Positions 16,952 through 25,999 of a DNA stretch of 64,000 nucleotides are shown here, in pieces (positions within the stretch are counted from its first letter, which is position 1; the number at the start of each line of letters is the position of its first letter). The notes beneath the pieces are model-generated. The model was not told where the DNA came from. It was given only the letters and a program-made list of their open reading frames with translations, and ran no database searches. The stretch is from Streptomyces sp. SJL17-4. GTDB lineage: Bacteria > Actinomycetota > Actinomycetes > Streptomycetales > Streptomycetaceae. Location: assembly GCF_036826855.1 (NCBI RefSeq), contig NZ_CP104578.1:1364001-1428000 (forward strand), written 5' to 3'. Position numbers and translations under genes: made by a program.

Positions 16952-17791
16952 ATGGAGTCCACCGTCGAAGCACCCCGTGGCGTCATCCGGACAGATCTGC
17001 TGAAGGGCCAGAAGGCGCTGGTCACCGGCGCCAATTCGGGCATCGGCAAGGCCACGGCCATCGGTCTGGGCCGGGCGGGCGCGGATGTGGTCGTGAACTA
17101 CGTGGCAGGCCGTGAGGCCGCCGAGGAAGTGGTCCGGGAGATCACCTCGTTCGGGGTGCGCGCGGCCGCCTACGAAGCGGACGTGTCCCAGGAGGACCAG
17201 GTCACTGCCATGATGGACCGGATGGTCCAGGAGTTCGGGACGATCGACATCATGGTCGCCAACGCCGGTCTGCAGCGCGATGCCCGGCTCACCGACATGA
17301 CGCTGGCGCAGTGGCAGAAGGTCATCGACGTCAACCTCACCGGGCAGTTCCTGTGTGCGAGGGAGGCGACCAAGGAGTTCCGGCGCCGTGGAGTCGTCCC
17401 CGAAGTGTCCCTCGCGGCCGGGAAGATCATCTGCATGAGTTCGGTGCACCAGCTCATCCCGTGGTCCGGCCACGTCAACTACGCCTCTTCCAAGGGCGGC
17501 GTGCAGATGATGATGCAGACCCTTGCGCAGGAGCTGGCACCGGAGAAGATCCGGGTGAACGCAGTCGCTCCCGGGGCGATCAAGACGCCGATCAATCGCA
17601 GCGCCTGGGAGACGGCCGAGGCCCGCGAGGATCTGCTGAAGCTGATTCCTTACGAACGGATCGGCGACCCCGAGGACATCGCGCACGCCGTGGTCGCACT
17701 CGCCTCGGACCTCATGGACTACGTGGTGGGGACCACCCTGTACGTCGACGGCGGGATGACGCTCTTCCCCGGTTTCGCCACCGGCGGCTGA
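16952..17791 (+). CDS. SDR oxidoreductase, glucose 1-dehydrogenase-like
   Basis: 279 residues, ATG start about 8 bases after GGAGG. Classical short-chain dehydrogenase motifs are in order: nucleotide-binding ALVTGANSGIGKATA (residues ~26-40), MVANAG, catalytic Ser (CMSSVHQLIP), YASSK (YxxxK), and VNAVAPGAIKTPIN. The sequence style is that of bacterial glucose 1-dehydrogenases, which oxidise glucose to gluconolactone with NAD(P)+; substrate assignment is by resemblance only. It precedes cydAB by 36 bp, suggesting co-transcription, and would supply gluconate for the gluconokinase upstream. Confidence 0.9.
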   Translation: MESTVEAPRGVIRTDLLKGQKALVTGANSGIGKATAIGLGRAGADVVVNYVAGREAAEEVVREITSFGVRAAAYEADVSQEDQVTAMMDRMVQEFGTIDIMVANAGLQRDARLTDMTLAQWQKVIDVNLTGQFLCAREATKEFRRRGVVPEVSLAAGKIICMSSVHQLIPWSGHVNYASSKGGVQMMMQTLAQELAPEKIRVNAVAPGAIKTPINRSAWETAEAREDLLKLIPYERIGDPEDIAHAVVALASDLMDYVVGTTLYVDGGMTLFPGFATGG

Positions 17792-17827
17792 CCCCCTCCA
17801 GGACCACCACGAACAGCAAAGGCCTGT

Positions 17828-19321
17828 ATGTCCACGTCGTTCCACCTGCTGGCGGATGCCCCGGCCCAGCTGCTGCCGGCCCGGGAACTCATGGCCTTCA
17901 CTCTGGCGTCCCACATCATTCTGGTTCCACTGGGCGTGGCTTTCCCCTTCATCACCTTGGTCATGCACTACCGCGGACTGCGCCGCCAGGACGCCGCGGC
18001 GCTGCTCCTGGCGCGGCGCTGGTCGGCTGTCATGGCGGTGCAGTTCGCCCTCGGGATCGTCACCGGCACGGTGCTCTCCTTCGAGTTCGGCCTGCTCTGG
18101 CCCGGTCTGATGGGCAGGTGGGGTGATGTCTTCGGCATCGGGTTCGGTGTCGAAGCCTGGGCGTTCTTCCTGGAGGCAGTACTCATCGCCATCTATCTGT
18201 ACGGATGGCGGCGGCTGAAGCCCCGTACGCACTTCCTGCTCGGGCTGCCGCTCCCGGCCGCCGCACTGCTCGGGGCGTTCGGCATTCTGGCCGCCAACTC
18301 CTGGATGAACACGCCACAGGGCTTCTCCCTCGACTCCGAGGGCAACCCGGTCGACGTGAACGTCTGGAAAGCGATCTTCACCCCGATGTTCGGGCCGCAG
18401 TACTGGCACTTCGTCGTGGCAATGATCATCACGGCGGGCTTCATGGTGGCCGGTGTCTACGCCGTGGGCTGGCTGCGTGGCCGCCGGGACCACTACCACC
18501 GGCTCGGATTCGCCGTTCCGTTCACCATCGCCGCGGTGGCCACTCCGTTGCAGCTCTTCCTGGGCGACTTCATCGCCCGGTCGGTGTTCCACAAGCAGCC
18601 GGTGAAGTTCGCCGCGATGGAGATCGTCTGGAAGACCGACACCCGGGTACCGGAGTACCTCTTCGGGCGCCTGCACGAGAACGGCACCGTCTCGGGCGGC
18701 ATCAAGATCCCGCTGCTCGACTCCGTACTGGCCGGATTCAGTCCGGACACCGAGGTGGTGGGACTGACCTCCGTCCCGGCGGACCAGCGTCCCACGGCCA
18801 CTCAGGCGACCATCGCCCACTGGGCCTTCGACATCATGGTCCTGCTCGGGTCCGCCCTGGTGCTGCTCGCCCTCTGGTACGGGTTCGTCTGGCTGCGGCA
18901 CCGCCGACTGCCCGCCTCGAAGTGGTTCTACCGCTCCGCGGCCTGCGCGGGCGTCGCCTCCGTCGTGGCCGTCGAGTGCGGCTGGATCGCCACCGAGGTG
19001 GGCCGCCAGCCCTGGATCGTCTACCAGAACATGCGGGTCGCCGAGGCCGTGACGTCGACCCGCTCCACCAGCCTGTGGATCATGCTCGGGGTGGTGATGG
19101 TGGTGTACGTGTTCCTCTTCGGCTCGTTCCTCCTCGTCCTGCTCAAGATGCGCACGCGCTGGCGGCTCGCCGACGAGCAGCGGGCTGCCGGAGGTACGGC
19201 CCACGCGCCGGAGGCGGACACTCCCTACGGACCGCGGGCCCCGCTTCCCGCGGGTGACGTCCCCTCCGCCGCCGCCGGCGGCGGAGCCGCCCGATCCGAG
19301 GACGGTCGCCATGACCGCTGA
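17828..19321 (+). CDS. cydA: Cytochrome bd ubiquinol oxidase subunit I
   Basis: 497 residues, the usual size for CydA with a short Q-loop. Multiple membrane helices carry the expected heme-site residues: His29 in LMAFTLASHIILVP, His194 in QYWHFVVAMI, and the acidic pair in GVEAWAFFLEAV (Glu109, Glu116). NSWMNTPQG is a family signature. It forms the quinol-oxidising, heme-bearing subunit of the high-affinity terminal oxidase in the plasma membrane. Its last 11 bases overlap cydB. It lies downstream of two sugar-oxidising enzymes, which could feed reducing power to the quinone pool. Confidence 0.97.
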   Translation: MSTSFHLLADAPAQLLPARELMAFTLASHIILVPLGVAFPFITLVMHYRGLRRQDAAALLLARRWSAVMAVQFALGIVTGTVLSFEFGLLWPGLMGRWGDVFGIGFGVEAWAFFLEAVLIAIYLYGWRRLKPRTHFLLGLPLPAAALLGAFGILAANSWMNTPQGFSLDSEGNPVDVNVWKAIFTPMFGPQYWHFVVAMIITAGFMVAGVYAVGWLRGRRDHYHRLGFAVPFTIAAVATPLQLFLGDFIARSVFHKQPVKFAAMEIVWKTDTRVPEYLFGRLHENGTVSGGIKIPLLDSVLAGFSPDTEVVGLTSVPADQRPTATQATIAHWAFDIMVLLGSALVLLALWYGFVWLRHRRLPASKWFYRSAACAGVASVVAVECGWIATEVGRQPWIVYQNMRVAEAVTSTRSTSLWIMLGVVMVVYVFLFGSFLLVLLKMRTRWRLADEQRAAGGTAHAPEADTPYGPRAPLPAGDVPSAAAGGGAARSEDGRHDR

Positions 19322-20369
19322 CCTCATCGCCGTGGTGCTGCTCCTCGCCGTGGCCGCCTACGCCAGCGCGGGCGGAACGGACTACGGGGCCGGGTTCTGG
19401 GATCTCACGGCCGGGGGCGCGGAACGCGGCAAGCGTCCCCGGTGGCTCATCGACCACGCCATGGCTCCCGTATGGGAGGTCAACAACGTCTGGTTGATCT
19501 TCGTCCTCGTCATCATGTGGACCGGTTTCCCCACCCTGTTCCAGACCGTGTTCTCCGCGATGTGGCTCCCGCTCGCGCTCGCCGCCATGGGCCTGGTCCT
19601 GCGCGGCGCCGGCTTCGCGTTCCGCAAGCCGTCCCGGCGGCTCGTCGACCGACGGCTGTACGGCGCCATGTTCGCCGTGGCCTCGGTCGTCACGCCGTTC
19701 TTCCTGGGTGCCGCCGTCGGAGGGGTCGCATCGGGCCGGGTGGCACAGGGTACGGAGGCCTCGGCGGACGCCTGGGCCAACCCCACGTCCCTGATGTTCG
19801 GGCTCCTCGCCGTCGCCACCACGGCCCTGCTCGGCGCGGTGTTCCTCACGGGGGACGCCCGCCGGTTCGATGCCCCCGACCTGGTCGGATACTTCAGGGG
19901 GCGCGCCCTGGGCAGTCTCGCTGCCGTCACCGTTCTGGCAGTGATCACCGGGTTCGTCACCCATGAGGACTCCCCTCACGTATGGCACGGGCTCACTCAC
20001 GGTCTTGGGCTGTTCTTCGTCGTCGTGGCCGGTGTGGCCACACTCGCGACAGCCCTGCTGCTCCTGCGGACACCAGGCACGTGGGTACGCGTCACGGCGG
20101 TCGGGGTCGTGGCGTCCGCCGTGATCGCCTGGGGGATGGCCCAGCGCCCCTTCCTCATCCCCACCTCGCTGACCGTGGCCGACGCCGCGGGCGCGCCCGC
20201 CACGCTGACATGGCTGGCGATCGTCACCGTGGTGGCCCTGGTGCTCGTCGTGCCGGCCGTCGTCTTCCTCTACTGGCTGGACACCCACGGGGAGCTGGCC
20301 GAACTCACCGACTCCGAGCTGACCGGAGAAGGCGGCACGGCCGGCGGCGGTGCGGGACCCGACAGCTGA
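19311..20369 (+). CDS. cydB: Cytochrome bd ubiquinol oxidase subunit II
   Basis: 352 residues from the ATG at 19311 (MTADLIAVVLLLAVAAYASA), overlapping the end of cydA by 11 bp with GAGGACGG upstream. The family features GGTDYGAGFWDL near the N-terminus and NNVWLIFVLVIMWTGFP are visible, with about eight hydrophobic helices. It pairs with CydA to form the bd oxidase. No cydCD assembly transporter is visible in this window. Confidence 0.95.
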   Translation: MTADLIAVVLLLAVAAYASAGGTDYGAGFWDLTAGGAERGKRPRWLIDHAMAPVWEVNNVWLIFVLVIMWTGFPTLFQTVFSAMWLPLALAAMGLVLRGAGFAFRKPSRRLVDRRLYGAMFAVASVVTPFFLGAAVGGVASGRVAQGTEASADAWANPTSLMFGLLAVATTALLGAVFLTGDARRFDAPDLVGYFRGRALGSLAAVTVLAVITGFVTHEDSPHVWHGLTHGLGLFFVVVAGVATLATALLLLRTPGTWVRVTAVGVVASAVIAWGMAQRPFLIPTSLTVADAAGAPATLTWLAIVTVVALVLVVPAVVFLYWLDTHGELAELTDSELTGEGGTAGGGAGPDS

Positions 20370-20433
20370 CCGACCACTCGTACCCCCCGCTGGACCTCCC
20401 CTTCGCGTCCGCACTCCGACGGAGGAAGCCGCT

Positions 20434-22209
20434 GTGACCGACGACGAGATCCTGCTGGGATTCGCCCTGACGGTGGTGCTCGCCACCGGCTCGCAGATCC
20501 TGGCGAACAGGCTGCGTGTCCCTGCCCTGATCATCCTGCTTCCCGTGGGGTTCGCGGCCGGGTGGATGACGGACGTCATCCACCCGGACAAACTGCTGGG
20601 GCCGGACTTCTCGGCCCTGGTGTCGCTGTCCGTCGCCGTGATCCTCTACGACGCCGGTCTGGGACTCGACCTCCGCAAGCTCGCCCACCACACGCGCGGG
20701 ATCGTGGTCAGACTGCTCGTGTACGGCGTGCTGCTCACCTTCCTCGTCACCGGGGCGGTGGGACCCGCGATGTTCGACATGCCCCTGCGGGTGGCGGCCA
20801 TGCTCGGCATGATCCTCGTCGTCTCAGGGCCCACGGTCGTGGGGCCGCTGTTGGACTTCGTGCGGCCGAGCGACAAGGTGCGGCGCATCCTGATCTGGGA
20901 GGGAACGCTGATCGATCCGATCGGCGCCATCCTCGGCGCGCTCACCTTCCACGCGGTCGCGTCGTCGCACCAGATCGACCTCGGGCGGGGTTACCAGTTG
21001 GGGCAGTTCGCCCTCAGCCTCGCCTTCGGGCTGGCGGGCGGGGCCGTGGCGACCGCGCTGCTGTGGTTCACACTGCGCACGCTCCGACTCGGCGAGACCC
21101 TGGGAACGCTGGCGCAGCTCGCCGTCGTGATCGGCGTTTCGGCGGTCTGCGACGTCGTGCGGGACGACACGGGGCTCATCGCCGCGGTCGTGGCGGGGCT
21201 GGCCGTCTCCAACATTCGCGGCTTCGACATGCCCGCGCGCAGGCCCTTCCTGGAGACCCTGGTCCAGCTGATCATCGGCCTGCTGTTCATCTCCATCTCC
21301 TCCACCGTCACCCCGGCGTCACTGGTGCCGGTGCTCCTTCCCTCCCTCGGCCTGATCGCGATCCTCGTCCTGGTCGTCCGGCCGATCGTCGCCTTCAGCG
21401 CCGCAGCGCGCACAGATCTCTCACGCGGTGAACGCGCCTTCGTCGCATGGATGGATCCACGCGGCATCGTCGCGGCGGCGACGGCGTCGGCCTTCTCGTC
21501 CGGCCTGGTCCAACGGGGAGTGGACGGGGCGGACAAGATCCTGCCCGTCACCTTCCTGGTCATCGTGGGAACCGTTGTGCTGTACGCGCTGACGGCCGTG
21601 CCGGTGGCCAGACGGCTGGGCGTCGTCAAGACGGCGGGCACGCGCGTTCTCCTGGTGGGCGGCGAACCCTGGGTGGTCGACCTGGGCAGGGCCCTGCGGT
21701 CCGCCGGTCTCGACCTGCTGATGTGGGCGGGGCGCGAGGAGGAACGGGAGAGGATCAAGGGGGCGGGCCTCGAACTCGCCAAGGGCGATCTGCTGGCCAC
21801 GGCCATCAACCCGGGGGCGCGGCTGGAGGGTGTGACGGCCGTCTTCCTGGCCACCGACGACGATGACTTCAACGCCCTCGCGTCGATCGTGATGGAGGAC
21901 AGCGTCGAGGGGCCCGTCTACCGGGTGGGTCCACCGCACGACAGCCATGGCGTGGTCGCTCCGTACACCGGTGGCGACATCCTCTTCGGCCGCTCCCTCG
22001 TGCGGCACGTCCTGGCGGAGAACTACGAGCGGGGCGCCCGGTTCGTGGTGCGGCCCTTCTCCGTCCCGTTGCCGCCGGAGCACGACACGCTCTTCGTGGT
22101 GCGCGCCGACCATCGGCTGGACCCGGTCACGGAGCGAGAGCCGGCCGTCCCGCAGGAGGGCGACACGGTCGTCCTCCTCGGTCCCGTCCCGACCGCCGCC
22201 GAACGGTGA
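20434..22209 (+). CDS. Cation:proton antiporter (CPA family) with C-terminal TrkA-N-like domain
   Basis: 591 residues from the GTG at 20434, six bases after GGAGGAAG. About 12 hydrophobic helices fill residues 1-400, including LVVSGPTVVGPLLDF and WEGTLIDPIGAILGAL, which match the Na+/H+ exchanger core with its acidic residue. Residues ~405-530 form a nucleotide-binding TrkA-N-like domain (TRVLLVGGEPWVVDLGRAL, GDLLATAIN, LATDDDDFNALA) that probably gates transport in response to NAD(H) or another ligand. It follows cydB by 64 bp and likely helps pH or ion balance in the same operon. Confidence 0.92.
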   Translation: MTDDEILLGFALTVVLATGSQILANRLRVPALIILLPVGFAAGWMTDVIHPDKLLGPDFSALVSLSVAVILYDAGLGLDLRKLAHHTRGIVVRLLVYGVLLTFLVTGAVGPAMFDMPLRVAAMLGMILVVSGPTVVGPLLDFVRPSDKVRRILIWEGTLIDPIGAILGALTFHAVASSHQIDLGRGYQLGQFALSLAFGLAGGAVATALLWFTLRTLRLGETLGTLAQLAVVIGVSAVCDVVRDDTGLIAAVVAGLAVSNIRGFDMPARRPFLETLVQLIIGLLFISISSTVTPASLVPVLLPSLGLIAILVLVVRPIVAFSAAARTDLSRGERAFVAWMDPRGIVAAATASAFSSGLVQRGVDGADKILPVTFLVIVGTVVLYALTAVPVARRLGVVKTAGTRVLLVGGEPWVVDLGRALRSAGLDLLMWAGREEERERIKGAGLELAKGDLLATAINPGARLEGVTAVFLATDDDDFNALASIVMEDSVEGPVYRVGPPHDSHGVVAPYTGGDILFGRSLVRHVLAENYERGARFVVRPFSVPLPPEHDTLFVVRADHRLDPVTEREPAVPQEGDTVVLLGPVPTAAER

Positions 22210-22212
22210 GAC

Positions 22213-22235
22213 GCGCGGGACGGCTTCGTCCGCGC
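22213..22235 (+). terminator. Weak hairpin between convergent antiporter and GH15 genes
   Basis: GCGCGGGAC and GTCCGCGC form a stem of about 8 pairs with one bulged G around a 6-base loop. It fills the 28-bp gap between two convergent stop codons. The placement suggests a shared terminator; the stem is short. Confidence 0.4.
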
Positions 22236-22237
22236 CC

Positions 22238-24085
22238 CTAAAGCCCGCTCCTCCAGGACCGTTGCAGCATCGGGTCCAGGGTGATCGCCGCGTCGATCAG
22301 GGCCAGGTGGGTGAAGGCCTGCGGGAAGTTGCCCAGTTGGCGCCCGGTCAGGTCGATCTCCTCGGAGTACAGGCCGAGGTGGTTGGCGTAGGTGAGCATC
22401 TTCTCCAGCACCAGCCTGGCCATGTCGGTGCGTCCGGCCCGTGCGAGGGCGTCGACGTACATGAACGTGCACAGGGAGAAGGTGCCCTCGGAGCCGCGCA
22501 GCCCATCGGGTGACGCCTCGGGGTTGTAGCGGTAGACCAGGCTGTCGCTGACCAGTTCACGCTCCATCGCGTCCAGGGTGGACGTCCACATCGGGTCGTC
22601 CGGCGTGATGAATCCGACCGTCGGCATGCGCAGCAGCGACGAGTCGAGCACGTCCTCGCCGTAATGCTGGACGAAAGCCTGCTTGTTCGCGTCCCATCCC
22701 TTGCTCATCACCTGCGCGTAGATCTCGTCCCGCGCGTCCACCCAGCGGCCGCGCGCCGCCGGACGGCCGTCGTCGGCGGCGATCCGCACGGCGCGGTCGA
22801 AGGCCACCCAGGACATGACGCGGCCGTACGTGAAGTCCTTCCGGCCGCCGCGGGTCTCCCACAGCCCCTCGCCGGGCTGGTCCCAGTGGTCGACCAGCCA
22901 GTCGAGCAGAGTGTGCAGGGCCTTCCAGCCCCGGTTGTCGAGGTGCATGCCGTGCTGGTGCGCGAAGTAGATGCTGTCGAGCGCCTCACCGTAGATGTCC
23001 AGCTGGAGCTGGCTCGCCGCGCCGTTGCCGATACGGACCGGTGCGGAGCCGCAGTATCCCTCCCAGTGCTCCAGGGTCTCCTCGACGAGGTCGGCGGAGC
23101 CGTCGACCCGGTACATGATGTTCAGTGGTCCGGTGCCGTTCCCCTGGCCGGCCTCCTGCTTCACCCGGTCGTGCAGCCAGTCGATGAACGCGGACGCCTC
23201 TTCCTTGAACCCCAGCCCCAGCAGGGCGTACACCGAGAACGAGGCGTCGCGGATCCATGTGAACCGGTAGTCCCAGTTGCGCTCTCCACCCAGTTGTTCG
23301 GGTAGACCCGCCGTCGGGGCGGCGACCAGTGCGCCGGTCGGCGCGTAGGTCATGAGCTTCAGTGTCACGGCCGAACGTTCCACCGCCTCCCGCCAGCGGC
23401 CGGAGTACGTGGACTGCCCCAGCCAGGAACGCCAGAAGCGGACCGTCTCGCCGAAGAGTCGCTCGAACTCCTCGACACGGACCTCGTGCGGCGGCCCGCC
23501 GGGGGACGACTCCATGACGAGGCCGCGCTGCTGTCCCGCCCGCAGGCTCAGGGAGAAGCGCAGGTCCTTGTCACCGGAGAGGACGTTCAGCAGCCGCTCG
23601 TCGTGCGGCTCACGGACGGCGTGGACGGCGATGTCCAGGTCCTCCGAGGTGAACAGCGCCCCGTGCTCCGTGATGTGCAACTGGTGCGGTTTGCGGCCGT
23701 AGTCGAAGCGCGGAGCGATCTCGCCCTCGAACGTCATGCTGCCCCGGACGCAGCGCAGCATGCGCACCAGTCGGTGCCGGTCCGTCGCGGTCGTTCCGGT
23801 CACCGGCATGAAGTCGACGACCTCACCCGCACCGGCCTCGGTCATGAAGCGCGTCACCAGAACGGCTGTGTCCGGGTGGTAGAGCTGCTTGGTGGTGTAG
23901 GCGGCCGCGGCCGGCCTGACGGTGAAGTGGCCGCCCTTCTGCCGGTCGAGCAGAGCGCCGAAGACGCTGGGCGAATCGAAGCGCGGACAGCAGAACCAGT
24001 CGATCGTCGCATCCGTCGTCACGAGAGCCGCGGTCTGCAGATCACCGATCAGGCCGTGGTTCTCGATCAGGGGGTATTCATCCAT
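22238..24085 (-). CDS. Glycoside hydrolase family 15 protein (glucoamylase/trehalase type)
   Basis: 615 residues, ATG at 24085 with AAGGGG seven bases upstream. The N-terminal beta domain (IENHGLIGDLQTAALVTTD, DWFCCPRFDSPSVFGALLD) and the catalytic (alpha/alpha)6 barrel motif ERNWDYRFTWIRDASF are characteristic of GH15. The second acidic site is in LRGSEGTFSLCTFM. There is no signal peptide, so it is intracellular. In actinomycetes such proteins include trehalases releasing glucose from trehalose. That would feed the glucose-oxidising genes next door, but substrate specificity cannot be read from the sequence alone. It converges on the antiporter gene. Confidence 0.93.
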   Translation of the reverse strand: MDEYPLIENHGLIGDLQTAALVTTDATIDWFCCPRFDSPSVFGALLDRQKGGHFTVRPAAAAYTTKQLYHPDTAVLVTRFMTEAGAGEVVDFMPVTGTTATDRHRLVRMLRCVRGSMTFEGEIAPRFDYGRKPHQLHITEHGALFTSEDLDIAVHAVREPHDERLLNVLSGDKDLRFSLSLRAGQQRGLVMESSPGGPPHEVRVEEFERLFGETVRFWRSWLGQSTYSGRWREAVERSAVTLKLMTYAPTGALVAAPTAGLPEQLGGERNWDYRFTWIRDASFSVYALLGLGFKEEASAFIDWLHDRVKQEAGQGNGTGPLNIMYRVDGSADLVEETLEHWEGYCGSAPVRIGNGAASQLQLDIYGEALDSIYFAHQHGMHLDNRGWKALHTLLDWLVDHWDQPGEGLWETRGGRKDFTYGRVMSWVAFDRAVRIAADDGRPAARGRWVDARDEIYAQVMSKGWDANKQAFVQHYGEDVLDSSLLRMPTVGFITPDDPMWTSTLDAMERELVSDSLVYRYNPEASPDGLRGSEGTFSLCTFMYVDALARAGRTDMARLVLEKMLTYANHLGLYSEEIDLTGRQLGNFPQAFTHLALIDAAITLDPMLQRSWRSGL

Positions 24086-24293
24086 ATTGCACCCCTTTCG
24101 ACCCCGATCGTTAAGCCTAGGCCAAGGAGGTCGTCCCGTCCTGGCAGGGCAGTGACGCTAAGGGCGGCGGCGGGAGCCCCGCCGCTGCGCCGGTCCGGGA
24201 ACGGCCCTACCGTGAGGTGACAGTGGTCCCGCTGAGGGAGCCCGCGGTGTCGTGCGCCTCAGCACGGGACCCTTTGGGTGAAGGGGGCGTGAC

Positions 24294-25586
24294 GTGGGTG
24301 TCCTGAGATCCTGGGCGGCCAGGTTCAGGTTGCGGCAATACGTCAAGGCCAGCCTGTGGATCGTACCCATGTTCGGGCTCGCCCTCGGTGTCCTTCTCGC
24401 TGAGCTCGCCCTCACCGCGGACGGCGCGGACTGGCCGCCGAGCGGCTGGCACTACTCCGCGACGACGGCGAGCGACGTGCTCACCGCCATCGTGGGGGCG
24501 ATGGTCGCGTTGCTCGGATTCGTCGTCACCATCGGCGTACTCGTCGTGCAGCAGGCCACGGGAACCCTCTCCCCCCGCTATATGCGCCTCTGGTACCGGG
24601 ACCGGTTGCAGAAGGCGGTGCTGGCGACCTTCACCGGGACGTTCGCGTTCGCGTTCTCCCTGCTGCGCAGCATCGAATCCGACTCCGTCCCCGACCTCGG
24701 GGTCACCCTGGCCGGCGCGGCGGTGGCCATCAGCCTCGTGCTCCTGCTCATCTACCTCAACAGGTTCATCCACAGCCTCAGACCGGTGGCCATCGCCGAG
24801 TTGGTCGCGCGCATGGGAGAGGACATCTTCACGGCCGGAGCCGCTGCGATCCGGGGCGCGGCGCCTCGCGGAGACGGAACCGTGCCGCCCGACGGACCGG
24901 TGATGCGCGTCCGTACCGCACGCGGTGGAGCCATCCAGGCGTTCAATGTGACCGGTCTGGTCGCGGAAGCGGCGCGCCACGAATGCGTCTTCGTCGTGAC
25001 CCGGCTGATCGGGGACTTCGTACCGCCGGGCACGGTCATCGTCGATGTCCACGGGGGCACGTCGGCACCCGACCCGGACCGGGTGGCCGGTCTCGTCGCC
25101 CTCGGCTCGGAGCGCACCATCGAACAGGACCCCGCCTTCGCTCTGAGGGTCCTCGTCGACATCGCCATCAGGGCCCTCTCCCCAGCGGTGAACGACCCGA
25201 CGACCGCGGTGCAGGTGATCAACTACATCGAGTCGTTCCTGCACACGGTCGGCAGCGCGCGTCTGCCCGGTCGTTACGTCCTGGCCGATCGCGACGGGCA
25301 GGCCCGGCTCGTGCTGCCAGGGCGTGACTGGGAGAACTACCTCCAGCTCGCCGTCTGCGAGATCCGCGACTACGGAGCATCGTCCGTGCAGATCTGCCGA
25401 CGGCTCCGCGCCATGCTCGACGGCCTGCTCGACACCCTGCCGCCAGGACAGCACCCCGCTGTGCACACCGAATTGAGTCTGCTGCAGGAGTCGATCGAGC
25501 GAGAGTTCCCCGACGCGGCCCGCAGGGCCATCGCGCAGGGTTCCGACCGCCAGGGCATCGGCGGGCACCGCCGTCCGCGGACATAG
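24294..25586 (+). CDS. DUF2254-family membrane protein
   Basis: 430 residues, GTG start six bases after AAGGGGG. The N-terminal ~160 residues hold about four membrane segments (WIVPMFGLALGVLLAELAL, VGAMVALLGFVVTIGVLV, and two after QQATGTLSPRYM). A cytosolic C-terminal domain follows with RALSPAVNDPTTAVQVINYI, the DUF2254 signature. The function of the family is unknown. It is the last intact gene of the 12-26 kb block and is followed after 6 bp by an alkylsulfatase remnant. Confidence 0.9.
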   Translation: MGVLRSWAARFRLRQYVKASLWIVPMFGLALGVLLAELALTADGADWPPSGWHYSATTASDVLTAIVGAMVALLGFVVTIGVLVVQQATGTLSPRYMRLWYRDRLQKAVLATFTGTFAFAFSLLRSIESDSVPDLGVTLAGAAVAISLVLLLIYLNRFIHSLRPVAIAELVARMGEDIFTAGAAAIRGAAPRGDGTVPPDGPVMRVRTARGGAIQAFNVTGLVAEAARHECVFVVTRLIGDFVPPGTVIVDVHGGTSAPDPDRVAGLVALGSERTIEQDPAFALRVLVDIAIRALSPAVNDPTTAVQVINYIESFLHTVGSARLPGRYVLADRDGQARLVLPGRDWENYLQLAVCEIRDYGASSVQICRRLRAMLDGLLDTLPPGQHPAVHTELSLLQESIEREFPDAARRAIAQGSDRQGIGGHRRPRT

Positions 25587-25592
25587 CCGCAC

Positions 25593-25949
25593 GTGCGTGC
25601 CGGCGGCCGAACCGCGGTCGCAGCCGGACGCGCACGGCACGTCGACCTCGCTGGAGGCCGGGACAGCGCCTTGGCCAAGGCGGGCGCGTACGCCGAGAAG
25701 GGCGATCTCCGGTTCGCCGCCACGGTACTCAACCACCTGGTCTTCGCCGACGCCGAGGACACGGAAGCCAAGAACGCCCTAGCGTCCGTGTACGAGCGGC
25801 TCGGGCGGGGCGCAGAGAACGGCACCTGGCGGAACTTCTCCCTGTCCGCCGCCCTCGAGCTGCGCTCCGGCGCCGGAGGCGGCCTGCTCGAGCGCCTGTT
25901 CACGCTCGTGACCGTCCCGGACAAGCGATTCCCCATCGTCGCGCCCTGA
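25593..25949 (+). pseudogene. Remnant of an alkyl sulfatase (BDS1-type dimerisation domain)
   Basis: A 118-residue frame whose residues ~18-95 match the dimerisation domain of alkyl/aryl sulfatases: HVDLAGGRDSALAKA, then ATVLNHLVFADAEDTEAKNA and ERLGRGAENGTWRNFSL with ALELRSG. Full-length enzymes are over 600 residues, with an N-terminal metallo-beta-lactamase domain (HxHxDH) and a C-terminal SCP2-like domain. Neither is present here, and the tail after residue ~97 is unrelated. I read it as a leftover internal fragment, probably from a deletion. It lies 50 bp before a TetR gene that heads a catabolic operon. Confidence 0.72.
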
Positions 25950-25952
25950 GAC

Positions 25953-25980
25953 GGCCCCCGGCCCCCGACAACCGGGGGCC
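25953..25980 (+). terminator. GC-rich hairpin terminator
   Basis: A 9-bp perfect stem (GGCCCCCGG / CCGGGGGCC) with a 10-base loop lies just past the alkylsulfatase remnant and 20 bp before the TetR gene. It probably ends transcription of the 24-26 kb unit. Confidence 0.6.
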
Positions 25981-25999
25981 ACGGCCGTAGGCTCTAGGC

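Noticed and set aside
15113..19327. A 1404-codon open frame antisense to the GMC, SDR and cydA genes
   Set aside because: It mirrors three well-supported genes, has no ribosome site and shows a composition (Gly, His, Gln, Arg rich) typical of antisense translation.
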